64,000 bases of DNA from Pictodentalium vernedei (GCA_031216915.1 CM062289.1:444177587-444241586), one strand, 5' to 3'; shown: positions 21,791-34,102, numbered from the stretch's first letter. The notes: generated from the sequence alone by a model not told the origin. Made by a program: numbers and translations.

Positions 21791-24195
21791 AACAAAAGGC
21801 CCCAAGGGGCCTTAATCTCTCACCTGCCAAAGTGGTTAAAAGAAATATTTGGGTTCACATTCAGTTAGACATGGGTCATCAACACTACAAAGGAATAAAG
21901 TCATGAAAGGCAAATTTTATGGAAAAACACTAAGGATCTGAAGATCGGGAGAAGATTTTAAAAGAAATTCCCTCATATTGCATTAATCAATAGGAAGCCC
22001 AAATATTAACCCAGGGACCCGATTTGAACAAACTGGAATCTGACCCGAGGTGTTGTCTACCAACCATGAAAGGATTCTGACGGCTGGATCTGAAGATTTT
22101 CAAAGAAATGTCCTCATATTCCACTAAATTAAAATTTAGGCTTCCATTGGGAGCCCAAATATCAACCCAGGGATCCAAATTCCAATTTCAACAACCTGAA
22201 TCTGACTCCTCCAGAGATATTGTATACCAAATATCAGATGATTCTAAATGATGATTCTGGAGAAGATTTTTAAAGAAATTTCCTCATATTGCGCTAAGTT
22301 AAAATTCGGGCTCCCATAGGAAGCCCAAATATTAACTCTGGAACCCGATTTGAACAAACTTGAATCTGCCCTCCCCCTAGAGATGTTGTATTAGTATACC
22401 AAATATCAAAATATTTCAGCTAGTGGATCTGAAGAAGATTTTTAAAGAATATTCCACGTATTGCAGTAAGTTAAATTCGTGCTCCAATAGAGAGCCCGAA
22501 TTTTAACCCAGGGACTCAATTTGAACAAACTTGAATCTGACCCCTCTAGAGAAGTTGTATACCAAATATGAAACAATTCGGACTGGTGGTTCTGAAGAAG
22601 TTTTTTTTTAATTTTGGAAACAAATTTATGGGTGCTATCAGAGTTGTGCCACTTGTGGTGCCCCCTGTGGGCGTGACAACTTTATTTGAACAAACTTGAA
22701 TTGACATATGATAGGGAACATGCACACCATATTTGGTTCAATTTGGTTGGGTAGTTTCTGAGAAGTCGACAACAGACAGAAAGTGGTTTGTAAAGCTCCC
22801 CTTGAGGTTCACTCAGGTGAGCTAAAAATGATGACTCGGCATTTTTTGAAAGCCCTGGAAAAAGTACCCTATGATAAAACAGATGGCAATTTTTTTGGAC
22901 CATTCCTTTCTGCTGTTCCAGGAAGCTTCACACAAAATAAAAATTCTCAGTACTGTGTAGTTTTGGAGATATGGGCATTTTAAATTTTCTTTTATTTTTA
23001 GGTAATAAAGGTTTTGGCATAAATTAGGTACTTATGACTCAATAAGCCCTTATATCAAATTTTGGTTCAAATCCGCCTCTCAGTTTGAAAAATAGAAATT
23101 TTGATACAATTCGGCTCCCACACGAAGCCCAAATATGAACCCAGGGACTTTGCTTTAACAAACTTATATCTCACCTCCCTAAGGATACTGTACTGACTGG
23201 TGAATGTGAAGAAGATTTTTGAAGAATATTCCTCATATTGAACTAAGTTATAATTCAGGCTACCACAGGGAGCCCAAATATGAACCCAGGGACGTGGCTC
23301 GAACAAACTTGAATCTCACCCCCTGCTAAGGATGCTACATACCAAATATCAAAACATTCTGACTGCTGGATCTGAAGAAGATTTCTAAAGAAATTTCTTC
23401 AAATTGCACAAAGTTAAACTTTGGGCTCCAATAGAGAGACCAAATACTAACTCAGGGACCTGATTTGAACAAACTTGAATCTGCCCCTCCTAGAGATGTT
23501 GTATACCAAATATGAAAGCATTCTGACTGGTGGATCTGAAGAAGATGATTTTTAAAGAAATTTCCTCATATTTCAGTAAGTTAAAATTTGGGCTCCTACA
23601 GGGAGCCCAATTATTAACCCAGGGAATGGATTTGAACAAACTTGAATCTGACCCCCCTACAGAAGTCGTCAACCAAACATGAAACAATTCTGACAGGTGG
23701 ATCTGACGAAGATTTTTAAAGAAATTTCCTCAAATTGCACCAAGTTAAACTTTGGGCTCCAATAGAGAGCCCAAATCTTAACCAAGGGACTCTATTTGAA
23801 CAAACTTGAATCTGACCCCCCTAGAGATGTTGTATAACAAATATGAAAAAATTCTGACTGGTGGATCAGAAGAAGATTTTTTGGAATTTTTGAAAAAAAT
23901 TATGGGTGCTATCAGAGTTATGCCCCTTCTGAAAGTTCTGGTGCCCCCTGTGGGTGCGGCAAGTTTATTTGTACAAACTTGAATTGACAAATGATAAGGA
24001 ACGTGCACACAGAACTTGGTTCAATTTGGTCGAGTTGTGGGCGTGGCAAGTTTATTTGCAAAAACTTGAATTGACATATGATAAGGAACATGCACACAAA
24101 ATTTGGTTCAATTTGGTCAAGTAGTTTGTGAGAAGTCGATAATGTAAAATTCATGACGGATGGCAAGTGATAAGTTAAGCTCCCTTTGGTGAGCT
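21791..24195 (+). mobile_element. Array element, family A, compound copy
   Basis: Left end AACAAAAGGCCCCAAGGGG. A complete right end (CACTCAGGTGAGCT) occurs already at 22823, but monomers then resume with ATGACTCGGCATTTTTTG and a second right end closes at 24195 (CCCTTTGGTGAGCT then AAAA). Monomers average about 170 bp. It is therefore either two adjoining copies or one copy with an internal duplication of its end. It interrupts the repeat whose intact copy is at 11776-12040. Confidence 0.72.
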
Positions 24196-24551
24196 AAAAA
24201 TAAACGAAACTGCCTGACTCCATGCAATTTTACAAAAAATGGCCTGAGAAACAGAAGAGCTACTTTGTGGGTCCTTAGTTGCATATTCTCAGTCACATGA
24301 TAACTTCAACAATTTTGTGTTTGTATGAGCCATCTAGCAGTGATTGGATTTTCACCCAGTTTCGTTGATTTCTGTAGGACTTGTGCCCATGTGTCTTGAA
24401 AAGTTTCCCACCAGAGAAGCCAAGACACTCAGAAAGCTGAACTACAAGAGGAAAGTTCAGTTTGTGAAAAAATATGATAAACATTAACACTGTAAGAAAA
24501 CTAATAGATCTGAGAACATTTTATATTTATTTGTTCTGGTCTAATAAATAA
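24196..24551. repeat. Right half of interrupted repeat and second direct-repeat copy
   Basis: 24196-24290 continues the 11776-type repeat (CATGCAATTTTACAAAAAAT, AACAGAAGAGCTACTTTGTG). 24403-24530 is the second copy of the direct repeat described at 21385. No gene. Confidence 0.5.
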
Positions 24552-24684
24552 AGAGGTTATTACTGGGCTTGGCTAGTTTCATATTGGCCGAGATATCAGC
24601 CCTTGTTAACTTCAAATCAGCTTTTGACCTTCAGACTCAGGCTCACAGCTCAGCCGATATGAAGTTAACCAAGTAATAACCTCT
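24552..24684. mobile_element. Palindromic MITE candidate (AGAGGTTATTAC termini)
   Basis: The inverted termini AGAGGTTATTAC and GTAATAACCTCT flank partially mirrored interior phrases (TTCATATTGGCCGAGATATC against AGCTCAGCCGATATGAAG). No clear TSD. Confidence 0.55.
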
Positions 24685-24857
24685 AAATATCAGATATTAT
24701 TTTCATTTGTTTCTGACGTTTTGGTCTTTATTTTCCATTATTTCATTTATGAGACCTCCCTCCACAGGTCGACCACCAGATTGTGATCTGATGGAGGATT
24801 AGATTACAGGAATGTTTGTTTGTTTATTACGGCTATTAAACCGCTGAGTATTTAAAT

Positions 24858-24921
24858 ATTTTCCATCAAATCTAGTCATGGCTGCTGCGAAGTAGCGCCA
24901 CAACTAGATTTGATGGAAAAT
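24858..24921. repeat. Foldback with perfect 19-bp arms
   Basis: ATTTTCCATCAAATCTAGT at 24858-24876 is mirrored exactly at 24903-24921 around a 26-nt loop. Confidence 0.85.
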
Positions 24922-24934
24922 TCCTGACAGTCAA

Positions 24935-25186
24935 TTAACCCTTTACCTAACATGAAAAGCAGATGACACTTGCAAAAAAAATTCTTGAATAACTAATTTT
25001 TTTCATTTTTTGTCTCAAAAACATAGGTTATGACCCCTCATTGGAACGAGCTCGATGACCTCGTTCCAATGAGGGGTCATAACCTGTGTTTTTGAGACAA
25101 AAAAATGAAAAAATAACTAAAATTAATTGGCGATTTTTTAGAATAGTGCTGGCCGGTTTTGGCCGTTACGTTGGTTAAAGGGATAA
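24935..25186. mobile_element. Palindromic piggyBac-like MITE, subfamily 2
   Basis: It starts TTAACCCTTTACCTAACATG and ends GTTGGTTAAAGGGATAA. The central arms are AAAACATAGGTTATGACCCC with a TTGGAACGAGCTCGATGACC core. The outer portions differ left to right (AAAAGCAGATGAC against CCGGTTTTGGCCGTT), as in other subfamily 2 copies. Confidence 0.8.
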
Positions 25187-26520
25187 AGAAATCACTGGAC
25201 AAAAGGTTGATTCAATTTACAAGGGAAACTTTTTTATTAAACTTGCCAAATTATACCTATATTACTGGCAAGATATTTTCTGTCCTTGCCAGGAATGTCC
25301 GGCAGCAGAATGCAAGGAGTTAAAGACACTTTCAAAATCCAGGGTCACATCATGTCTGAAGGTTGTATGGGTAGAGGTATGTGGAGAGAACTACCAAGCA
25401 TTGGTGAGCAACCGCCATCAATGTAACATACATAGAGCAGATGATTTATCAACCTTCTGCACTCCGAAGTCAAAATAACAAAATTTTATGCAGCAATTTT
25501 TCCATAATGTACCAAGGAATTTAACACATTCACTCTTGTTTGAAGAGCGTGAACTCTCAAACAAGATGATTGAATTGGTTTAATTCCTTGTTGTATTTTG
25601 GGAAAAGATTGCTGTTTGACATTTTTACATCAGTGTACAGAGACTAAAGGAACATGCATACTATTTGGTTTGATGAGTAATAATGCTATTTTGACCAGAT
25701 CATCCAGTTATTAATGCCTAGTGAGCTTTGTACATTTTATTTGGTGTTCCTAACAAGGAAGTCTGTGTGAGGCGGCTACACTGCCCCTCCCAAACCAAGG
25801 AGGAGTGGGTGGGACAATCTCACAGATACCACTAACAAAGCAGATATCTGAAAATGTGTGGGTTTCAGGAATAGTCTGTTATGGTAATCATTATTTTCTA
25901 AGTCCAGGAGGGCTAGTTTTTGCCCTCCTTAATTTTTATAAGGCACGCTGTAGGCAAGCGAATAAATTGCTCTCCTGAAAATGCCAGGCCTGTGTATCTA
26001 GACCTTTTTGCCATATCAATTACAATGTATTTTGATATTCTACAGCCTCTGACACTTCTTACGAGCATGATGGGGAGGAGAGAAATAACAAATAATTCAT
26101 CAGTGAAGAAAACCCATAATCGTTAACTTTGAAATTGTAGTCGATTATGAGTGTTTTTGATGAATAATCATGACACGCCTACCTTCAATACAAATTTTTA
26201 TATTTTAACCCTTTACCCAGCATCAGACTTAAAATAAATGTGAGAATTGCAAATGATTCTAGCAAAAAAAAAAAACAATGCTGATCAACTTTGATTCTCA
26301 CAAAATGTTCATTTGATTCTTGTCATAAATTCTGTGAGCTTTCTTAAAGACCTTAATAAGGTAATACTTTGACTAAGATGTAGCAGTGGTGGCTACTGAA
26401 GTCTGAACACTTCACTAAAAGCCACAGCCAAGGTATTGAAACTTCCTTCGGCAAGACTGACAAAATGTTGGAACATGTGTTCTATCGAGCTGGGAGGTTT
26501 TGATTTTTATGCACTGAAAA
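25187..26520. other. No gene; foldback and repeat scraps
   Basis: An imperfect palindrome lies at 25492-25613 (AGCAATTTTTCC arms, CTTGTTTGA centre). The AGGAGGGCTAGTTTTTGCCC fragment is near 25907-25926. A single TTAACCCTTTACCCAGC MITE end at about 26206 has no partner. Confidence 0.5.
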
Positions 26521-27930
26521 ATTTTTCGGGGGTGTATTGTGTTTGTCATTTCCATCCGCCGTCTGTCTGTCTGTCCGTCAGGAAGATTTTCTTGGCGGCT
26601 TCATAACTCTGAATTATTTTTATTTGTTTGATGGTGGCCAAGGTCACAGATCAAGGTCATAGTTCAGAGGCACCCGTGGCTGGGCAGTCACTGTTTGTCT
26701 TGTTCAGTTTTGGTTCAATTTCACAAGAAAACCTTGGTTTTGGTTCAGTTTTTCTATTTTAGAACATAAGTAAACCATTAAGGCTTCATAACCTGGAAAA
26801 AATCTGCAATAGTTGTTACATCACTCACCACAAAAATCCCCATCTGTAAGCATCCTATAGTGTTCTCATGGTCACAATTTCTCCCTTATTGACTCATCCA
26901 GAGAAAATGTGACAATGAGAACATGACATATTGGCCCGTTTGCCAGACAGACAAAGTGACAAGAGTTCAGTTCGGTTCCCTCCCAGTAAAACCATTTGGC
27001 AGTTATTTGCTGGATCTTGTGGTTCAGTTTGCCACAAAAACTGGAACCGAATTGAAAAATAAAAACGAGATTGCCATTCGGAAGTGATTATGCCCCCGAC
27101 GTAACTCACCAATAAATTGATATGCTGAGCTGACACATCACCATCCTTAGCTTAATCACTAAGCACATTTTCATTTGCACCACGTGACATACACAGCCAC
27201 GAAAAGTAGAGTTTCTTGATTCAAATGAGAGAATGACCATGACCTGTGACCTTCAACAAACAAACAAAATTCTTGTGGGTGACACATTGTCTTCCCTTAA
27301 GGAACAATTATATCCCATGTTTCAAAGAAACGCATTCAAGCTTCTCAAAGTTATGGAGTGGACACAAAAATATTCCTGACAGACAGAAATGAGGTTACAT
27401 GTATATCACGACATACCAGCATCCTCAGCTTGATCACTATGCTCAATTTTCTTTGCATCACCTGATTTCCACAAAAGATATGGAGCGGACATGAACAGTA
27501 GCTTTCCTTCATTTGGTAATGAGATTGACATTGATCTATGACCATGTCCTTCAACGGACGAATAAAAAATGTGTGCGTGACACATCGTCCCCCTGTAAGG
27601 AGCATGTATGTAAAGTTTCAGCAAAATGCAACTAAGTTAAGGAGCGGACACAAAAAATTACAACCAACATTCAAGTTTGGAAGCACCTTGTGACCTTGAC
27701 TTAGACGAATAACAATGAGGTTATACAATGGCACGCCATCAACCTTACCTTGATCACTATGCTCAATTTCATTTGCATCAGGTGATTCCAACAAAAATTA
27801 TGGAGCGGACACGAACAGTAGCATTCCTTGATTTGGATATGTGAATGACCTTTTCCTGGTGGACAGACAGACGGATGGTAATTACAAACACTATATGTCC
27901 CCCCAAAACTTTGTTCGGGGACATAAAAAT
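26521..27930. mobile_element. Array element, family D
   Basis: The left end (CGGGGGTGTATTGTGTTTGT, CATCCGCCGTCTGTCTGTC) and right end (GACAGACAGACGGATGG, TACAAACACTATATGTCCCC, TTCGGGGACATAAAAAT) are inverted relative to each other. Between 27110 and 27840, about three monomers near 330 bp carry TTGATCACTATGCTCAATTT, TATGGAGCGGACAC and TGACCTTGAC phrases. A 26640-27110 stretch does not fit the monomer and may be an insertion. Confidence 0.6.
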
Positions 27931-28529
27931 GCCCAGCTTTTATGTTGCAAGGCAAGAAACTTACTAAAATTGGGTCTAGGCCCTTGTAAATATATAGATA
28001 AGAGGTTTGTTTTTTAGTATGGAATATATACTAATTGAACTCACAAGGGTACAAGAGTACGCATAAATTCTGAATAACTGAAAATTTGATCAAGCTGCAG
28101 GAGTTTGTGAGAATCAAAACCAAATCCTGTGAATTGGGAGAAGTTTCAGGCATAGGCTGCAACAATGATATATGGGCAGCACTATTAAGAATGAAAGTGT
28201 CAATGACACTGTAGCTCAACTTGTCAAGACAAAGACATGTACATGTATAGTATGTGACACAGCAATGACAAACATCTAGGTAATGACCTGATAACAAAGG
28301 TACATATAATGTATTGTAACGGTCTGTACATAAATACTGACCGTTGCCTGTAACAAATGTATAGGTAAAGTATTGTAAAGGTGGGTGACAGTCAGATGCT
28401 GAACTAGAAAAAATCTTTGAGTCCCAGAGTGGGTCTGACTGAACCCCAAAATATTTGTTCTCATAGCACAGTGATAACAAAGGCACCCCAAAACACACTC
28501 GTTCCTGTCCCAAGGTGAAAACAAAAGTA
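27931..28529. other. No gene; probable left part of family C array
   Basis: The 167-aa ORF on the minus strand (28031-28534) overlaps array phrases such as GGTGATAACAAAGGTACCCA near its start and shows no domain. Treated as non-coding. Confidence 0.4.
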
Positions 28530-30352
28530 CTCAAGAAGTTTTGTGAAGATCAGTTCATAAATACGAGCTGTATAGAACTTGTGACAAAAAACTGATTGGA
28601 CCTAATTTCGGTACAAAATGGCCACTGGCAGCCATCTTGAATTTTGGACCGTACCCAGAAACACTCATTCTCATCCCAAGGAGATAACAAAGGTACCCAA
28701 GAAGTTTTGTGAAGATCGGTTCATAAATACAGCCTCTACCCTGAGCCGTATTGACATGTGTGCTTACATTGTGTAAGTAGCACTGAATAAATCAAAGTTC
28801 ATCTAATTTGCATAATTTCTGCACGAAAAAAAACCCCTTACAATATGTGATGTATTCCATGTTACTAAACATTCATACAAAAATTTATTAAAATCAGAAC
28901 TTTCATACAGAAGTATTATATAAAAGACTGATTGCACTAATTTTGGTACAAAATGGCTGCTGGTGGCCATCTTGAATTTCGGACCACGCCCAGAAACACT
29001 CGCTCTCATCCCACGGTGATAACAAAGGTACCCAAGAAGTTTCGTAAAGATTGGTTCATAAATATGGCCTCTAGGTTGAGCTGTATAGAAGTTGTGTACA
29101 AAAAACTGATTAGACCTAATTTCGGTACAAAATGGCCACTGGCAGCCATCTTGAATTTTAGACCGCACCCAGAAACACTCGTTCTCGTCCCAAGGTGATA
29201 ACAAAGGTACCCAAGTCATTTCGTGAAGATCAGTTCATAAATACAGACTCTAGTCTGAGCCGTATTGACATGTGTACTTACTGTGTGTAAGTCGCACTGA
29301 AAAAATCAAAGTTCATCTAATTTGCATAATTTCTGCACGAGAAAAAAACCTGTATTATATGTGATGCATCCCATGGTACTAAACATTCACACAAAAAAAT
29401 TATTCAAATCAGGGCTTTCATATGGAAGTTCTGTGCAAAAATCTGATTGCACCTAATTTTGTACAAAATGGCTGCCATCGGCCATCTTGAATTTCGGACC
29501 GGACCCAAAAACACTCATTCTCGTCCCACGGTGATACCAAAGGTACCCAAGAAGTTTCGTAAAGATCGGTTCATAAATACGGCCTCTAGCCCGAGCCGTA
29601 TTGGCATTTGCACTTACAGTGCTGAAAGTAACCCCAAAAAACATCAAAATTAGTCTAATTTGCACAATTTACGTACGAGAAAAAAACCCGTATTATATGT
29701 GATGTATCCCATGGTACTAAACATTCATACAAAAAAATTATTCAAATCAGAGCTTTCATATGGAAGTTCTGTACAAAAAACAGATTTCTGCATCGTCGGT
29801 ACAAAATGGCAGCTGGCAGCCATCTTGAATTTCAGACCGCACCCAAAAACACTCGTTCTCGTCCCACGGTCATAACAAAGGTACCCAAGAAGTTTCGTAA
29901 AGATCGGTTCATAAATACGGCCTCTAGCCCGAGCCATAGCAGCTTGGCACTTACAGCTCTGAAAGTAACACTAAATAAATCAAAGTCAGTCTAATTTGCA
30001 TAATTTACGCACAAGAAAAAAACCCGTATTATATGTGATGTATCCCATGGTACTAAACATTTATACAAAACTTTATTCAAATCAGAACTTTCATACAGAA
30101 GTTCTGTACAAAAAACTGATTTTTGCATCATCGGTACAAAATGGCCACTGGCGGCCATCTTGAATTTCGGACCACACCTAAAAACACTCGTTCCCGTCCC
30201 AGGGTCATAACAAAGGTACACAAGAAGTTTCGTAAAGATCGGTTCATAAATACGACCTCTAGCCCGAGCCATAGCCAATTGTTGACGTACGGACAGACGG
30301 ACGACGGGCCATGACAATAGCTCAAATTTGACTTCGTCAAAGTTGAGCTAAA
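28530..30352 (+). mobile_element. Array element, family C-type end, about 330-bp monomers
   Basis: About six partial or full monomers repeat GGTACAAAATGGCCACTGGC, AGCCATCTTGAATTTCGGAC, ATAACAAAGGTACCCAAGAA, AGATCGGTTCATAAATACGG and TCTAATTTGCATAATTTCTG. Some units are the 175-bp half only. The right end, after GGACAGACGGACGACGG, is a hairpin AGCTCAAATTTGAC / GTCAAAGTTGAGCT followed by AAAAATA. The left boundary is not defined. Confidence 0.75.
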
Positions 30353-30687
30353 AATAGAAATCAAAATTGCGTAATGTTCTCTTGTTTGTCCAAAATTATT
30401 TTTAACTGAAGTCTGGGATATCTTTCAATACAGAAATTTTGGAATATTGAGATCCCCGTGGTACAATAAATCGGTTTTAGCTCATTACTGATACCGAACA
30501 GTATTTACAGTTTACAGTATATCAACCATCTCTAACTTCTTGGAACTGTAAAAATGTGAGGACCACGACAAATAAATCTGTCATTCACAGACAACCTTGC
30601 AACCCGACATTTATGATCTGAAATTTGATTCTTCATTCGTCTAACGTTTCTACAGGTGCAGCAAATAAAGGTAGGGAACCAGGCCTG

Positions 30688-30750
30688 GTATTATGAAAAA
30701 TACAGGAGGGCTAAAAATCGCCCTCCTAAATCCTCCCAGGAGGGCAAATG
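30688..30750. repeat. Fragment of the CAGGCCTG / AGGAGGGCTAAAAA dispersed repeat
   Basis: CCAGGCCTGGTATTATG is followed by AGGAGGGCTAAAAATCGCCC and TCCTCCCAGGAGGGC. Related pieces occur near 9340, 25907, 31452 and in the complete insertion at 48854-49063. Confidence 0.55.
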
Positions 30751-30768
30751 CACTCACCAGGATACACA

Positions 30769-30859
30769 TTGTCACTTGAGTTCCATTCTGTTCTATCTCC
30801 CAGTAGGGATTGTGACATTCCCAGTAGGGAGATAGAACAGAATGGAACTCAGGTGACAA
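30769..30859. repeat. Foldback with 33-bp arms
   Basis: TTGTCACTTGAGTTCCATTC and TGTTCTATCTCCC are mirrored at 30827-30859 with one mismatch, around a loop containing AGTAGGG twice. Confidence 0.85.
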
Positions 30860-30864
30860 CATGT

Positions 30865-31097
30865 TTAACCCTTTACCCAACGAATCGGCCGCATCCGCCC
30901 ATGTAATATGCAAATTCAGCAGTTGAAAAAATATTATTTTTCAAAACAATTCAACAAAACCATATCATGTGACCCCTCATTGGAACGAGCTCGTTCCAAT
31001 GAGGTGTCACGTGATATGGTTTTGTTGTAATTTTTTGAAAAATTTGAAAAAATGATATTTAAAAGAATAAATTTTGATATCGTCTGCGTTGGGTTAA
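30865..31097. mobile_element. Palindromic piggyBac-like MITE, subfamily 1
   Basis: TTAA at 30865 and 31094; the left end is CCCTTTACCCAACGAATCGG. The right end has lost TAAAGGG but keeps GCGTTGGG. The core is CATTGGAACGAGCTCGTTCC. It lies just 6 bp from the preceding foldback. Confidence 0.8.
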
Positions 31098-31644
31098 GTA
31101 AGTCTTCTTGCTCCATACAGTAAGTGTAAGAATAACAAGATTGACCACATCTATCCCTAGCTGTATTTCTAGGGAGATGTGAACAGTATCTTAAGGTAGA
31201 ATTGTACTTTCTCTAACAACGTTCAAATGTTATTCTACTTCTAACTGGCAGCATTACCAGAGAATCACATACCACCAGTACCATGAATGTGACAATGTTT
31301 GAACATGAAGCCCAGTTATGCAGTTGAGTTTTATTTTTGAGCAAATTATATATTCCTTTTTGTCATGTGAATAAAGCGAGCTGTAGAAAGTGTGCACATA
31401 AAATAGAAGTAGTACTGCAAAACAGTTTGTGATGTGTTTAATTAGCTAGATGCAGAAGGGCTAAAAATAGCCCTCATAAAAAAAAATTGCGAGGGCTCTG
31501 GGAGGACAGTCCTCCTTGGGAATGCCAGGCCTGGGGAACACATCCACTAACAATATGCGCATTATATAGCCGGAGACCCTAATCACCCTGTTCGCAATCT
31601 GTCCTCTGACGTGGAATGCAGTTTCAATAATTTTATATACAAAC
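31098..31644. other. Start of SMUG1 intron 1; no feature except a repeat scrap
   Basis: At 31452-31528, AGAAGGGCTAAAAATAGCCC and AATGCCAGGCCTGGGG belong to the CAGGCCTG repeat. Nothing else is recognised. Confidence 0.45.
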
Positions 31645-33321
31645 CCCATTTTGTGACATTCCGAAAGGTCCTGGATTCATTCCAACAAACATCACTTCTT
31701 TCTGCGACGTTAGGAACTTCTTGAGAAAAAATATGTGCGTTTCAAACGCATAATCCAAAGGATTGTAAATAAAATGTACCGGCCCTCTAAAATAAATTGT
31801 TGCTAATTCATGCGAGAGCTTTTTCTCAATTAGAATGTATTCATCCATAATGGATAGTGATGCTGAACCCTCTGCAGGTTGAGGTTCATATTCAAATATA
31901 GACTGAGTGTCTTCCTCTCCTCCTCTTATCTTTCCTCTACATGTCATACCCGGTCCATCAGTCTTTTTCAGTGTGGACTTTTTGGATTTTTTCACTTTTT
32001 GAGAATTAAACTGTACCATGCTTTGTATACCTTCCGGACTATCATTTAAGTTATAACTATTATAACTCTCTGGTTTTATATGAGAAGCATATTCAGGATA
32101 CGAATGGTATGGTATTTGTCCCTGTGGGTTTGAAATGAACTGTCCATGTGCCTGCATGTGTGTACTGGAAAATCCCATGTAGTTATTGGGATGTTGCATT
32201 CTTGAATTGGAGTTGTAAACTTGACTTAGATACGGATTTTCAGAATTTGCATCTGGTTGCTGCCGAGGATCCTGAAAAGACATCTGAGCAAGGTTTTGTT
32301 GTTCTAAAATATGATGAGCAGGATTAGAGCTGTACTGCTGGGAGAAGTTTGTTACAGGAGAAGTGTTTGAAGAGTATGATGAATCATGATTGAAGTGCTG
32401 ACCTGGTGTATATGACATATTCGGTAAGGTCATATACTGATGATGATCAGATAAATATTCACTACTACAATTGTCCTTGAGTGACGACTCGCTTTTAACT
32501 GATGAGATAACATTATATCTATATGCCAGGGGATTTGAATATTCCTCAGTATCCTTATTAGGAAGACTATCATTGAAGCCCTGCCATTTATTGTCGCTAC
32601 TTGTGAGATCATGTTCTGTGTTATCCTTGATTGCTGTGTGGTTGGTAGGTAAGTCTAGTATGTTGTTTTTAATAATTGGTTCTTGACTGGAAGACACTGA
32701 ATCTTTCGTCCAAGGAGAATCCGAGGTGTGACTAACACTGTCCTGACTAGAATCTTGACTTTGTATTCCTGAGGTATGATCTGGTGATGGTTGTGCCAGC
32801 AGTCCATCCCCTACTGAACTATCATATGGATAAACACCCAAGGAGGATGGGCTCTGAAAGCCTCTCTGATCCAAGTTCATACTTCTACTGAGAGTATTAA
32901 ATGAAGGTAGCTGTCCAGCACTTTCACTACTGTTTTTCTCCCAGTCATTCTGAGAAGCCTGAGAGGTAGATAAACCCAATGAATAAGCCTCCTGATTACG
33001 TAAACTTGTATATAACGACTGAGAATAATCCTGAAGATGGAGTGGTTTCTGATCGTAAGTCTGCTCACTATGAGAACCAGATGAAACCAAATCAGAATAT
33101 TGCTGATGCCCACCAAGAGAAGCTGCCAAGCTGCCAGCATGGTATGACTGTTGTGTTAAACCTGAATAAGCATTGGGCATTTGCTGGAAATCTTTTGAAA
33201 AACACATTTTTTTATCAACTCCTTGATAAAGCTGTTGACGCAGAGGGTCATCTTCACTCCTGAAATCCTCACCCCCTCTTTTGAGAGGATTTACAGGTAC
33301 CTGATCGAATTGGTCCTGCAT
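31645..33321 (-). CDS. SMUG1: SMUG1 first coding exon: long N-terminal region plus start of the uracil-DNA glycosylase domain
   Basis: SMUG1 removes uracil and oxidised pyrimidines such as 5-hydroxymethyluracil from nuclear DNA to start base excision repair. This exon encodes residues 1-559. Residues 490-559 match the start of the family: the IYNPLDYA segment and motif GMNPGPFGM, whose Asn (about residue 549) corresponds to the human catalytic Asn. Residues 1-489 are low-complexity, rich in Ser, Gln, Asn and Tyr, with a basic stretch KVKKSKKSTLKK at 442-453 that could be a nuclear signal. Human SMUG1 is 270 aa with almost none of this. The start is the first in-frame ATG, 17 codons after an in-frame TGA. 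The donor GGG|GTTTGT at 31645/31644 leaves phase 0 and gives QNG|VPFGEV with the next exon, matching the family. Domain identity is certain; use of the far upstream Met is likely because the frame stays open for 559 codons. Confidence 0.93.
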
Positions 33322-33657
33322 TGATAATGTTGATATGTTTGTACTATCAAGAGATCCTAGACCATCAATTCATGTTTAGAAATGGCCAAAATAATACTTC
33401 AAGTTTCAATATGATCTTGTTACGTTTTATGAGTGATTACAAAACTGTTTACATTGCCTCAAAACTTAACACATATGACTCAAAATTTGAGTTACCACTC
33501 AGTGCCTGTTTGAATACTTAATCCTCCAAAAACTTGGATTTGGGCAATTCATCTGTTACTTCTTGCTAGTTATATATACGGATCTGCATATCTGCGTAAA
33601 GTAGATGAACTGACATTGTAATATTTCTGCTTCGGAGCAAATCTACACGTAGTTAAT
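33322..33657 (-). other. SMUG1: Probable SMUG1 5' UTR portion with upstream acceptor
   Basis: Reading the minus strand, a pyrimidine-rich tract TTTTTTCTTGTTTCAG ends at 33658, an excellent 3' splice site. It would place 336 nt of 5' UTR in the same exon as the start codon. A two-codon upstream ORF (ATG AAT TGA) occurs about 50 nt before the main ATG. If the acceptor is used, a non-coding first exon and the promoter lie further right; I could not identify them. Confidence 0.5.
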
Positions 33658-33862
33658 CTGAAACAAGAAAAAAACATATGAATTACTAATATAAATCAGA
33701 CATTTAAATTTTCCCAAAATAGCAACAATAAATGCTGTGCCCAAATAATGTAACTGTGTACATATTATGCGGTGTTTGAAAAAGTTTTTGCAGTGTTTCG
33801 GCCCTTTGTACAAGGATTTGGTTGGGTGTCTGCAGGGATCGAAAATGAGACCCTTTCCCAGT

Positions 33863-34102
33863 TTAGCCCTTTACCCAACGCAGACGATTTCAAAATTTAT
33901 TATTTTAAATATCATTTTTTAAATTTTTTCAAAAAATTTCAACAAAACCATATCATGTGACCCCTCTTTGGAACAAGCACGTCCCAAAGAGGGGTCACAT
34001 GATAAAGTTTTGTTGAAATTTTTCGAAAAATAATATTTTTTCAGCTGTTGAATTTGCATATTACGTGGGTGGATGCGGGCGATTCGTTGGGTAAAGGGTT
34101 AA
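33863..34102. mobile_element. Palindromic piggyBac-like MITE, subfamily 1
   Basis: TTAG (33863) and TTAA (34099) bound CCCTTTACCCAACGCAGACG and GCGATTCGTTGGGTAAAGGG. The core is CCTCTTTGGAACAAGCACG and its mirror. It lies about 200 bp upstream of the putative SMUG1 5' UTR acceptor. Confidence 0.83.

Noticed and set aside
28031-28534. 167-aa minus-strand ORF
   Set aside because: Part overlaps the family C array phrases, composition is not protein-like, and no domain is recognisable.
31633-31644. SMUG1 ending after VCI at the first exon stop
   Set aside because: A GT donor precedes these codons and the next exon continues the conserved domain; reading through would lose half the enzyme.
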